From contig CM053274.1 in the NCBI GenBank assembly GCA_028583415.1, positions 88,117,902 through 88,181,901 on the forward strand: a stretch of 64,000 nucleotides of DNA, read 5' to 3'. Source of the stretch: Protea cynaroides. Taxonomy: Eukaryota > Streptophyta > Magnoliopsida > Proteales > Proteaceae. The notes below the pieces were generated by a model. It was not told the origin of the DNA and searched no databases. It worked only from the letters and a program-made list of their open reading frames with translations. The position numbers and the translations under genes were made by a program. Every line of letters starts with the position of its first letter. Within the stretch, counting starts at the first letter, position 1. This document shows, piece after piece, positions 48,471 through 59,225 of this stretch.

Positions 48471-49299
48471 CCCGATCTTGGACCTCCCTCCCCCGTCGAT
48501 CATCGACTTGGTTTCTAGGGTTTTTTCTAAACCATTCTAAGGTCCAAATACTCGTTTAGCCTTCTAGGTTTCGATTATGTCATCGTATCATTCCCAGATT
48601 GGATCTTAATAAGAACTAGGGTTTTGGAAGTTCTAGGATTTTGGATCGTTGCGCCGTTTCACGGCTTCGATCCGAAGTCCTAACATCACTAAGGAGGTCG
48701 AGCACTTACCGGTGTTTGTTAGATGGCGGCGTGCTCCTCCAATGGAAAGATCATTCTTGCGCGGTCTCCTTCCTCCTTGCTCCTTCTCAGATTACTTCCA
48801 GGCGGTCTAGGGTTTAATAAGGTTTGGAAGGATCTAAGGAGGGGTTAAGGTGCATATTTATAGTGGGAGACCGTTCTAGAAAGGTTTCCCACTGTCTAGA
48901 AAATTTTTAAATTTTTTATTTGGAGTGTGGGACCCGCTGGAGTCCGTCTCCAGCCGTTATTGCACATACTGGTCGCACATACCGGTCTCACTCGGTCTCA
49001 CTCAGTGAGACCGGTATATAAAATTTATATTTTTACACATCGTTTCTCATACCTGGATCTCGTGGTTCGTCACCCTGCCTCGCCTTCTGGCCCGGTTATG
49101 ATTGGGAGACTTGTCACAATGTAAACCATGAGTTAAATCGGATTTTAAGAGCACGGTTCTTACAACTCTACCACCCTTAAAAGAAATTTCGTCCCCGAAA
49201 TTTACATGTAGGTCTCACAGTATACAAGGAATGTCTTAACTAATTGGATTGCTAAGCTGGTCTTGGTAGGTGAGGCGGTAAGTGAGGCTTAACACAACC

Positions 49300-50849
49300 C
49301 CATGTTCATCTAATTCTACTGTGTGGATTTTGTAAGTAATGATGGATATGAAAGCGCATAGGGAGGTATTTGGGATTCAGCTCCTCTCCAACCAGCCTTT
49401 CTGTAGGAGAGGTCCAGCCGACCGTTGGATGTGTGACACCTGGACATTGCAATATTAATCTATGGGTGGAGATTAGCTGGCAGTAAGTTGAGGAATTGCA
49501 TCTACAACCACCTTGTCATACACAATCCAAAACCCATTTCCTCCCTCCCAAAATACAAAATCCCTTTCCAAAATCTCATTATGAGGATTAAATCCCCCAT
49601 TTCCCTTTCCATCTTCCTCCATCAAATAATTTGACTGAACATTGTGGTGACTACATTAGGAATTTTGGCTGAAATGTTTTAAGGTATATGTTATTGTTAG
49701 AGGCTGCATCCACCAATGAGAATGAGACTATGGTAAATCCGTCAACAGGAGAAGAGAGATTACCACAAAGAGAGACAGACCCAATGTTCTAGATTGCTCC
49801 TTCACCAGACATAGTAGGGTGAAACGACGACCCCATCTCCCTTAGTTAGATGCCTGTGTATACAGTCCCATTGGTTCCCACAATGGTGTAGGAGCCACAC
49901 AGATAGACACCAAATTACCCTTCCCCAAGTTTAAAATAGGCAAAAGTTTCCAACTACTTATTGTAGAAATGTTTATGCGTCTCTAGCTAAGGCTTTCTCT
50001 TTGGTATGTATTATAGAATTAATTATATAATACATTATGAGATATGTAGTTGTTTGATAAGATATATGATATTTATTTATATTTAAAATAAATTAATATA
50101 ATCTAAAATCTATAAATAGATTAGAGAGTGTTTATCATTATTGTGATAATTATTTTTTTCTTTTTGTCCAATGGAACCAAATGATTATCATTTATGACTT
50201 ATAATTTATTCTCATAAATTATTTATTATAAATAATTTATAAAAATATTAATATAAACTATACCAAATAGAACTCAGAAACCACAATGGAGCTCTAACCT
50301 CAGTTGACTCTATTGTCTGAATCATGCCAAACCTGTTCGTGGCATGGTTCATAGGTGTATATAATTATAAGCAAGGTGACATTATGTATGATGACATGGC
50401 TTGGAAAAATTATCTATTCTTCGAGATGGAAGATTCCAATCCGACGACAGAGAGATTCATCATCTAATTCAATTACCGGCCTCGATCAATGCCATCTGTC
50501 ATACCATCTAATCTGGGAAAATTCGATTCTGACCAATATCTTACTGCTGGATGGACAAATGTCCTCATGCCAAGTGGCAATAAAATAAAATAAAATAAAA
50601 TAAATGCAATATTAAAAAGCATGCAGTGAATTGAGTTTAAGCTCTGAATCTTGATATCTTGGCATGTAATCAAGGATGCAGGTTTTATTAACAGAAAAAG
50701 CACGACCCATGAAACTCTCTCCCTCTTTCTGCAAAAATTCTTCAGTTTCTTGTTCATAACCTGAGTTTTCCTGTAATTTCTAATCTTCATTACTGCATCC
50801 CTCCGGTTCTTTGATTGAAAGATCTTCAAGGTTATACCGGGATAGAGAG
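49300..50849. other. Intergenic stretch and PERK upstream region
   Basis: No gene is recognised. MITE copy B lies at 50000-50268. The last few hundred bases precede the PERK start and should hold its promoter and leader, but no motif can be fixed with confidence. Confidence 0.5.
50000..50268 (+). mobile_element. MITE copy B (TTTGGTAT-ended family)
   Basis: The ends TTTGGTATG and AACTATACCAAAT are inverted repeats of each other. The body matches the reverse complement of 19798-20118 with indels. There is no ORF. No clear target duplication was identified. Confidence 0.65.
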
Positions 50850-51410
50850 ATGTCGTTTACTAATATTGAAGATATATTGGCTGCTTCATCACCTCTTGGT
50901 GTTTTTTCTCCTCAATCAGCAATTTCTGTAAATCCTTCGAACGTTGTTGTCTCCACTACACCAGACTCAAGTCCGGCGCCGGCGTGGTCGGCAAGTCCGG
51001 GGCCGGCACCAGATGTTAGTCCATCACCACAGTCATCTCAATCATTAACGGCACTTCTCATAATACTTATTGCGATTGGGTTCGCTATTTTACTTGCTTT
51101 GATTGTACTGATTATTCGTTTCAGGAAGTTTATAAAACTTGCAATAGTCCATGCATCGGAGCCCAAGCGTAAGTTCAATCTTCCATCTTCTTCTTCTTCT
51201 TTTTTTTTTCTGATACTTATGAAAGCTTCCATCTTCTAATTATCTTATTCTAAACAAAAATAAAATAAACACCCCTTTATAAATCTAATGTAGAGAGTAT
51301 TCATTTTTTTGACCATATACCTTTTTAGTATTTAATAATTTCTATGATATTATTCTCACTGCTCATTGGATTAATTTTGTAGTCATTTTTGAATTGCAGC
51401 TTATGTTATG

Positions 51411-51461
<51 letters not shown>

Positions 51462-51591
51462 TTGTTTTTGTGTACAATAATAGAAAAAAAAAATTTCGTG
51501 TAATATAAGATTTTTCACTACTTGTTTAAAAAGAAAAGGAAGTACAAACTACTAGCATATAATACTGCTATCTCTATCTCTCTCTTTCTTG

Positions 51592-51632
<41 letters not shown>

Positions 51633-52898
51633 CCCCCTCCCCCAAATGATCGGTTATTAGTTTTTCTTGTACTGCAATTTTCTTCACTAGCATATAAGAT
51701 TCCAATGTACCCTACTAACTTGTATATCTTCCTCCCTTGTTTTAATACAAAATGTAAAGAATGCATAGAAAAAAATAGAAAACTTGTACATAGTGAAAAA
51801 TTTTCTTGTAAAATTATCATTTATATAGAAAGTTTTACAATAAAACAAACAAGACCTTAGTAATTATCAAGGAAATTCTTATTGAAAAAAATAATTGATT
51901 GTATCTCTTTTCTTTGAAAATAATTAACAAGGTTCATAGGAGAAGCAAATATATACCAATAGCTCACTTGATAGAGATGATTAACCTAAACTATAAACGC
52001 AAAAGGGAATAGAGAAGTTTTTTTAATCAATGACAAATCATTGATGGCATTACCAACTATATGCACCACGAAGCATCAAGTGCCTATAAGAATGGATTAG
52101 AACTTTAAGGAATCGATGGGACTGAATTGTGCGACCGGTTATTTTCCTCAAGATCTTAGTTCCCTTTATTAATGCATCCAGATTAGTATGAACTGGTCCC
52201 CTAATATAAAATAGCCCTATAGGCCTGCTAGTCCATGCGTGCTCGTTGACCCCACAATCAAAATACTGATGGGTTGTGCTCAATAGTCGGAACTCAAAAT
52301 CAAAAAAGATAGAGTAATCAAAATGTGGGATTGAAAATACTTGTTAACAATTAGAGAGAGATTGAACTAAACCTCATCTCTACACCTTCAAAAGTTATCT
52401 CCAATAGATATGCCCAAAAACCTTGTCTTTTCCATAAAACTTGTGGATCGGTTAGACATATATATCATCAATAATCACATATATTGATCATTTAAGTAGT
52501 TATTAGGAAAAGACATATTTCTCCAATACACATACAATGGATTAAATAATATATTGAATCTATAATTTTTTCATTAAACTTCCAACATTACTTTTAAAAG
52601 GTTCTGTTGTGGTGTCTCAAATTACTTTAAAATTACAGTTTTATCCCCACTTTCATTATATAAACAAGCTATGCAACAACATTAAATCAATTTCTGGAAC
52701 GCAACCTGGAGGAGTTTAATTTAATGATATTGAAATACTGAACACCAATATAGGGGTTTCCTATTGCTAGTTATAGAATATACTCAAGAGTAAATTTTTT
52801 TTTTTTGGGGTAAAAACTTATAGTAAAGTCTACATAACTATATACATGAGCTGCATTGAAAAATGTAAATCCTAGGTTGGTTTAACTTTGCCTGTCAT

Positions 52899-52932
<34 letters not shown>

Positions 52933-55900
52933 ATAAATTATACTTAGGTACGAAATTTTTTTTGCCTAGTAATTCACATTTTACATATTAAGTATAGAGT
53001 GCTATTTTCTATATTTTCAATTTAACCTATACTTTATCATTTTCATAAACTCTTCGTCTTTTGATAGAACTGATTAACTCCATTTGCATCTCTCTCTCCC
53101 TTACTCTCCACATCTCTCTCACTCTGGTATGGTTAGTTATTGGGACAAATCGATCCAAGAAAGAGATAAAAAGAGTGACCAAACATAATATTTATGGGTA
53201 TAATTAAAAATATATTAAAAAAAAGGTATCTTCACATAAAATTTATGAAATTGAGATATCCCAAATATAATATTTAACCAGTTTTTCTAAGTATTAGGTA
53301 TCCCACGATGTAAATCATCCAAAATAAAAAAATAAGAAAATCGACTGCCCTCCTGACGGTTGGACCGTGATTACTGGGTTTCTCCCAGACCAATGGACGT
53401 ACCGACCCGGTCAATCTCTGTTAGTATACGGTGCTGCACTAGGCTAGAATCTCATTTCACTGTATTACAGAGAAAACCCAGATCGATTTCACAAGAAAAA
53501 ATGGAGCAGATATTTGGCTACACAGCTTTAAGGCAGATGTTTCAGATGTTTGCAGCAATCTTCTATTTCCACAGTTCGGAGTACATTCTAGCGATTGCCA
53601 TTCATGGCAGATTCAATGTAACTCTAAGCTCTCTTCTAATCAGCAAGGAATATCTCTTAGCAATGACCTGTTCATTGCTAGAATACATAATTGAACTCGT
53701 TCTGCTTCCTGAGTTGAAGGAATACTGGTGGGTCAGCAATACTGGTCTTGTTCTTACGGTGATTGGTGAAATAATTCGCAAATCTGCGGTTCTAACAGCT
53801 GGTCGTTCCTTCACCCACATGATCAGAATCCGTCGAGACGACCAAAAAGAATTGGTCACTCATGGAATCTATAGATTCATTCGTCATCCGGGTTACTGTG
53901 GATTTTTTATATGGGCTATTGGTATTCAATTGATGCTCTGCAATCCATCTTGCACTGTTGGTTTTGTTTTGGTTCTTTGGCACTTTTTCTCAGAACGGAT
54001 ACACTATGAGGAGTATTATTTGAGGAAGTTTTTTGGATCTCAGTATGTGGAGTATTCACGTCGAGTTCGATCTGGGTTGCCATTTGTGAAATGAATACCT
54101 ACAAAGAAATGGCCATTTCAGAATCTGTGTGTTCATGGCGATGCATAGCATCTGAGAAACATTGTACCAGGAAGATAGAGATTTTCTGGGTTCTGGCCAC
54201 CAAATGGGTAACATTGAATTGAAAAATGAAATGAAGGAACAGATCAAAGGTTTTGTTGCACTTTATTTTAGTATGGCAGGGAATCAGCATCTGTGCTCGT
54301 GTTCTAAGATTTAAATATTCAAGGAAAATAGTATGTTTATTTCTTCTCTGTTGGTTATAGTTTCTGCGAGTTGGCATTTTAATGTATACAATTCTCTTTA
54401 GGCCCAAATGCTCTCCAGGTTGAAGAGAATCAGGATAATAATAACTTCATTAATTAAACTAGAGTGAAGTCTACCTCCTTGTATCCATGGATGCTATGTA
54501 GTTACCTCTTTCTTGCCTTGGGGGACCCACTCTGTTTGAACTTTGGTTGTGTACATTGTCTTTCATTTTCTTTTTCCAATGAAAATAAATAAAATGTATG
54601 CTTCACGTCTGTAACAAAGCATTTTGTTTAGATTATTTGTGATTTTTTTTCTTTTATGTTTTTTTTCTGCTACTTACTATTATAGATCTCATTCTTTGGG
54701 AGAGGAGGAGCCAAGCAGCTTCACATTATATGCTCAATTAGCCTTTTGTATTGTATTTTCATGGTTGGCTCTGCGTGGCCTCATTTTTTGTGTCTTTAAC
54801 ACATCACATGTTGATAATCTTAAGAGATAGTAGTATTATTCCACATTACTTATGCGTGCAAAACCAATCTTTTTTTTCACTGTACATGCTCATGTAGGAC
54901 TGCTACTTGAGATAGTTGATAGCTTGGAAATTTTCTAATTCATTTCCTGGTTGTGTTCAATGCATTCAGATGATACTAATGGTGATCAGCCTCAACAATT
55001 GCAGCAAAATGCTCTACCATTAGAGAATCATGTTGTCACAGTTGCACCAGATCCCTCTCCTGCGCCAGGAGTTGCATCAAAACAACCAAATTCCCTAACT
55101 GGCATTGCAGTGCCCCAAAATCCAAATTTTCTTCCATTGAACTGCAGTGCTTTTTTCGAATACAATGCCGGATCTGAGAATCCATTCTCACCACGATTTG
55201 ATGTTTCTGACTTAAGTTTAATGTGCCTGTTCACATATGAAGAATTAGCAGTGGCAACCAATGACTTCTCAGAAACTAACTTGCTAGGAGAAGGTGGTTT
55301 TGGGTATGTACATAGAGGAATCCTCCGAAATGGGAAAGAAGTTGCAGTTAAACAGCTTAAAGTTGGAAGCTCACAAGGGGAGCGTGAGTTTCAGGCAGAG
55401 GTTGAGATTATAAGCCGGGTACACCACAGGCATCTTGTTTCTTTGGTTGGTTACTGCATTGCTGGAGCCAGAAGAATGCTTGTTTACGAGTTTGTTCCAA
55501 ATAAGACATTAGATTTCCATTTACATGGTATGTTTTATCTTATGGTGATTTCCCACGTTTTATTTTTATTTTATTTTTTTCTGTTTTCTGTATTTTCAGA
55601 ATGTATTGCATATGGAGCGCACATTATATTTGTAATTAAAACAATAATCTCTTTATATTTTTCTCATCACCTTTCTGCATACTTTTCATTCTCCTTTGTG
55701 TTGCTGGAATTGTTTTCCCCCTCAGTTCTATTTATTTAAAGCTGCATTATTTGGAATCTGCGAAGAATGATGCTTATGATCTGTTATTACTTTACTGCTC
55801 ATCTACTTGTAGGAGAGGGGAGACCAACTATGGACTGGGCTACCAGATTAAAAATTGCTCTCGGCGCTGCAAAGGGACTTGCATACTTACATGAGGACTG

Positions 55901-58900
55901 TAAGCCTCATATTAGTTCACTCATTTTATTATCTATAAGCAGAGGTTCTGTTCATGCTCTTGGAATTTGTCTCTTTCTAACTGAATATTCATCTGCAGGC
56001 AATCCAAAGATTATTCATCGTGATATCAAGGCAACTAATATCCTCCTTGACTTTAAATTTGAGGCAAAGGTATATTATATGTAGACAAATTTAGTAGCCT
56101 TCTTCTTGTAGTCTATGATTTCACCAACTAAAATAAACCCAAGTTCAGTAACTTTAGGATCCAACTATGAAATTGGACACATGCCTATCATGATTTGGAA
56201 CCTACACCCTCATGATTTAATTGAAATTTATGTGATCAATCAACTGTAGAAGCAATTGTTAATTCTTCTCCCTATGCTTCTTTTTCTTTATGACATCCTG
56301 GCAAAGTAAGCTCTTCCCTCAAAATGGTTTCTGGATATGAGGGAATTGAATGTTTTGATAAAATCTTGAGTCTTATAGTGTTGGATGATGTTTAAGGATG
56401 GTTTGGATGGTATATTGGTATGCTTTGTATCTGTAGGCCATAAAATGAAGAAGAAAAATAAAAGTTAAAAACCCAGAAGCCACCTTCATGACCAAAGGGA
56501 CCAACGTATGCATAAATTCTCACATTATGATTTGAAATAAACTTAGTCCTATTAAAGTTCAAACAAACAATACTAGCATGCTTATCAAGAGTAACCCTCT
56601 CTATTGATTATGCTTCTGTTCAAATTTTTTTATCACAATGCCCTTGCTATTAAAGATTGGAAGAAATTTAAATGGGAATGCTTATCAAGAGTAACCCTCT
56701 CTATTGATTATGCTTCTGTCCGAACAACTTAATTACAATGCCCTTGCTATTAAAGAGTGAAAGAAATTTAAATAAGGAGAGTGCTAACACCACATATTAA
56801 ATTTATGTCGCAGGGCATGCCTTCTAGTGCTGCATGTGGGGCCCTTTCTGTGCATGGTGATGCTCATTTTATGTGCATAGCCCATTCTTCCTTTTGAATA
56901 GCTTAATTCTAGTTCTGGTTACATCAGATCTATTTAGGAAAATAGTAAATTTCAAACCAAAATATAGTACTTGTGTGGAATTTGGTTGTCATATTGCAAC
57001 CTGGTGGTCACTGGTTCAAAACACAGAAAAAGCCTCTCTGCGTTGTGGGGGTAAGGCTGCGTACATTCTGCCCCTCCCCAGATCCTACAGTAGTGGGAGC
57101 CTCGTGCAATGGGACGCTATTTTTTTTTTTTTTTTTTTGTGGAATTTGGTGCTCTCTTCCTTGGGCCGTCCTTCGTTTAAATTAAGAATTTAAAATCATA
57201 AATAGTTAAGAGAAGTGAAAAGACCAACTCATGGTGGGTCATACAAATGACATGATTGGCAAACTGGACACTTGGACAATCTAGAGAGTAATCTATATGT
57301 TGGACAATTGAGTGACTGTATCGTCTTCTTCATGTGGTTTAAATAGAAGATTCACCTAGCAAGGAGCTCCAGCCGATAAGGGTACATGTGATGGCTATTT
57401 ACAGAGTTAGAATAATAAGAATAAGATTATTTATAAGTTGCAATACATTGTAATAAAGTGCATACATTTTGTCTCAAAAACTTGATCATTTTGGGAAATC
57501 CCAAATTCATGTCTTCCAATTTCATAATGTATACTTCAGTCATTCAGTTTGGTTTGAACTCAGGTTGCAGATTTTGGGCTTGCAAAGGTTATTTCTGATG
57601 CCAAAACTCATGTTTCCACCCGAGTAATGGGAACCTTTGGGTAAGATTCATTCTGTTTATCTCTCTCGGTTTTTAGTGTTGGTGGTATAAAGTCAAAGAG
57701 TGAAGCAGACAAGTTTCGGGATCTGGTTTTTTTCTTGTTCATGCTTTATCCGAGTTGACAACTAGTTCTTACACTGATTTTTCTCAGTATCTGATGGCTG
57801 CATTTTGTCAATTTAAGGATTATTTCAATTATACCTAAGGTTGAAGCAATCAGAGCCAACTGGCGTATGATTGCTAAGTTAGTAAAGATCACAAAATAGC
57901 CTGCATTAATTCTATTTCTTGTCTTACAAACATTAATATGCTCAAAACCAATAGGTATATGGCTCCAGAATATGCATCAAGTGGAAAGCTCACGGATAAA
58001 TCTGATGTCTTCTCTTTTGGAGTCGTGCTGCTAGAATTAATTACAGGACGACAATCTCTAATATCTTTATCCTTCATGGATGAAAGCTTGGTAGATTGGG
58101 TAAGTATTTTCTTATAAACCAATATCTACTGCCTATCATATTTGACAAGCTAAAACAGAAATATTGCTTACTTGTATGGTAGTTATTTAGCCACCTTCTT
58201 AAGCTTATCATTGTCTTCACTTCTCCATGAGTCCTTCCTGCAAACTACTATGGGGCTGGCATTTGTGAGAGATTTTAGCAAGTAGGGGTTGTAACTGGAT
58301 CAGCTAATACTGAACTGAATACAAATTTGATTTCGTTGAGGGAGATTTGAATATAACTTGTATTTGATTTGTTAATATAGATACACTCCATGATATACCT
58401 GGTTATGCTTGAATTGGATTTGGATACACACTTATTTGGTTCAGTAGAATTGTCATTGTTGAACAAGGGTCACTAGTATATAGTGTGTACTACTAACAGT
58501 ATCTACAAAGATTTCTACTCTAATAACTGATGACGTAGTAGAAAACTGTTGGTTAGTACAATGGGGCTGTTACTTGAGTCGGCTTCAACCAGATTTATTT
58601 GGACTGAACAAGCACTTAGGTTGGGCTTGTTTTGTGTTGGCTTCAAACCTACCCAAGTTGCACCCTACTGTAATGGTTATTGAAATTTATGGTAGGACTG
58701 GTTGCTTCCTGTTGAGCTACCATGATGATATTTTGGCAAATATGCATTCTTAATCAGAAAAACTAAACTGTGCTTGCAATGTAGGCAAGACCTTTGCTTA
58801 CAAGAGCTTTGGAAGATGGCAATTACAACACTCTTGTTGATCCAAAGTTGCAGAAGGATTATGATCCCTGTGAGATGGCAAGCTTAATCGGTTGTGCTGC

Positions 58901-59225
58901 TGCTTGTGTGCGCCATTCCGCCCACCTTCGACCACGCATGACTCAGGTACTCAGTGAAGTAACCCATTTAGCCCTCAAAGCTTTCATGGTTCAGTAATGT
59001 TTGCATTCTATAATCATTAATCATGATTTTCAAACCAAGCAGGTTGTGCATGCCTTAGAAAAAGACATTCTTCTGGCCGATCCAGAAGATAGTGTGAGAC
59101 CAGAACACAAAATGGTCAATGGCTCCCATGGAAACTTAGATTATGGCTCTGCCCAGTACAAGGATGACAAGAAGAAATTCAGGAAGATGGCACTGGGAAG
59201 CCTACGGAATGGGGATGAGGATTAA
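50850..59225 (+). CDS. Proline-rich receptor-like protein kinase (PERK family), eight exons
   Basis: Exons are 50850-51168, 54970-55527, 55813-55899, 55999-56069, 57564-57640, 57955-58099, 58785-58946 and 59043-59225. All have GT/AG borders and consistent phases, giving 533 residues. A short Pro/Ser-rich outer region (residues 1-65, with SPAPAW and SPGPAP) is followed by a membrane helix (about 66-89), a juxtamembrane Gln/Pro-rich part and a Ser/Thr kinase domain. The kinase has the glycine loop GEGGFG (213-218), VAVK Lys234, HRDIK (328-332), DFG (348-350) and APE (374-376), so all key residues are present. PERKs are plasma-membrane kinases tied to cell-wall sensing and wound or growth responses. 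The ectodomain is short for the family and no signal peptide is obvious. Intron 1 (3.8 kb) encloses the ICMT gene, and intron 4 holds a SINE. Confidence 0.88.
51415..51459. repeat. CT microsatellite
   Basis: Run of TC units in PERK intron 1. A second run lies at 51595-51630 and ends in a C-tract. Confidence 0.95.
51595..51630. repeat. CT microsatellite
   Basis: Second TC run in PERK intron 1, 135 bp after the first. Confidence 0.93.
51640..53340. other. PERK intron 1, part upstream of ICMT
   Basis: No gene is recognised. A run of about 30 A at 52902-52931 could be the tail of a retroposed sequence, but nothing upstream of it is recognisable. Confidence 0.45.
53501..54094 (+). CDS. ICMT: Protein-S-isoprenylcysteine O-methyltransferase, intronless, nested in PERK intron 1
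   Basis: The enzyme methylates the C-terminal prenylcysteine of CAAX proteins at the endoplasmic reticulum, using S-adenosylmethionine. The product is 197 residues, the usual plant length, from ATG 53501. It has several hydrophobic segments. The conserved C-terminal half has GIYRFIRHPGYCGFF (RHPGY at 128-132) and SERIHYEEYYL with Glu165, Glu170 and Glu171, which belong to the SAM and substrate pocket of the STE14 family. The end GLPFVK is typical. The open frame extends upstream to 53360, but family length supports the chosen start. The gene has no intron, is on the same strand as PERK, and has its own candidate poly(A) signals (AATAAAATG-type, near 54587-54595). It appears intact. Confidence 0.93.
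   Translation: MEQIFGYTALRQMFQMFAAIFYFHSSEYILAIAIHGRFNVTLSSLLISKEYLLAMTCSLLEYIIELVLLPELKEYWWVSNTGLVLTVIGEIIRKSAVLTAGRSFTHMIRIRRDDQKELVTHGIYRFIRHPGYCGFFIWAIGIQLMLCNPSCTVGFVLVLWHFFSERIHYEEYYLRKFFGSQYVEYSRRVRSGLPFVK
54095..54969. other. ICMT 3' flank and end of PERK intron 1
   Basis: An A-rich AATAAATAAAATG block near 54585-54597 is a plausible ICMT poly(A) region. The open frame at 54624-54830 is hydrophobic but has no family signature. Confidence 0.45.
56987..57137 (+). mobile_element. SINE (Au-like), 5'-truncated, in PERK intron 4
   Basis: The copy reads TTGCAACCTGGTGGTCACTG, GGTTCAAAACA (B box), GGCTGCGTACATTC and CCCTCCCCAGATCC, and ends in a run of about 18 T. A 13-bp target duplication TGTGGAATTTGGT lies at 56974-56986 and 57138-57150. 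It aligns with the minus-strand SINE at 4834-4994 and lacks the first 25 bp or so, including part of the A box. Confidence 0.85.

Larger units (their letters stand above)
40361..49219 (-). mobile_element. Gypsy solo LTR (outer) nested in the Copia 5' LTR, itself hosting two insertions
   Basis: The outer pieces are 40361-41537, 45719-45842 and 48152-49219. They join into one LTR of about 2.4 kb from TGTGAGACC to GGGTGTGACA read on the minus strand. The target duplication GTATA lies at 40356-40360 and 49220-49224, and the intact Copia sequence across the site is seen in the left LTR. The right 55 bp (49165-49219) correspond to what is internal, polypurine-tract sequence in the related 41538 copy. 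Confidence 0.85.
35645..49294 (-). mobile_element. Ty1/Copia LTR retrotransposon (copy 2), host of a nested Gypsy cluster
   Basis: The left LTR (35645-35948) matches the right LTR, which is split into 40134-40360 and 49225-49294 by inserted Gypsy DNA. The 5-bp target duplication CAACC lies at 35640-35644 and 49295-49299. The primer site (TGGTATCAAAGC, 40122-40133) abuts the 5' LTR and a purine tract (35949-35961) abuts the 3' LTR. Decayed gag, integrase, RT and RNase H lie between. Removing the nested 40361-49219 insertion and one copy of its GTATA duplication restores a continuous LTR. Confidence 0.92.

Noticed and set aside
54624..54830. Hydrophobic 68-codon frame between ICMT and PERK exon 2, considered as an alternative PERK membrane exon
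   Set aside because: The exon at 50850-51168 fits the PERK layout and splice phase much better.
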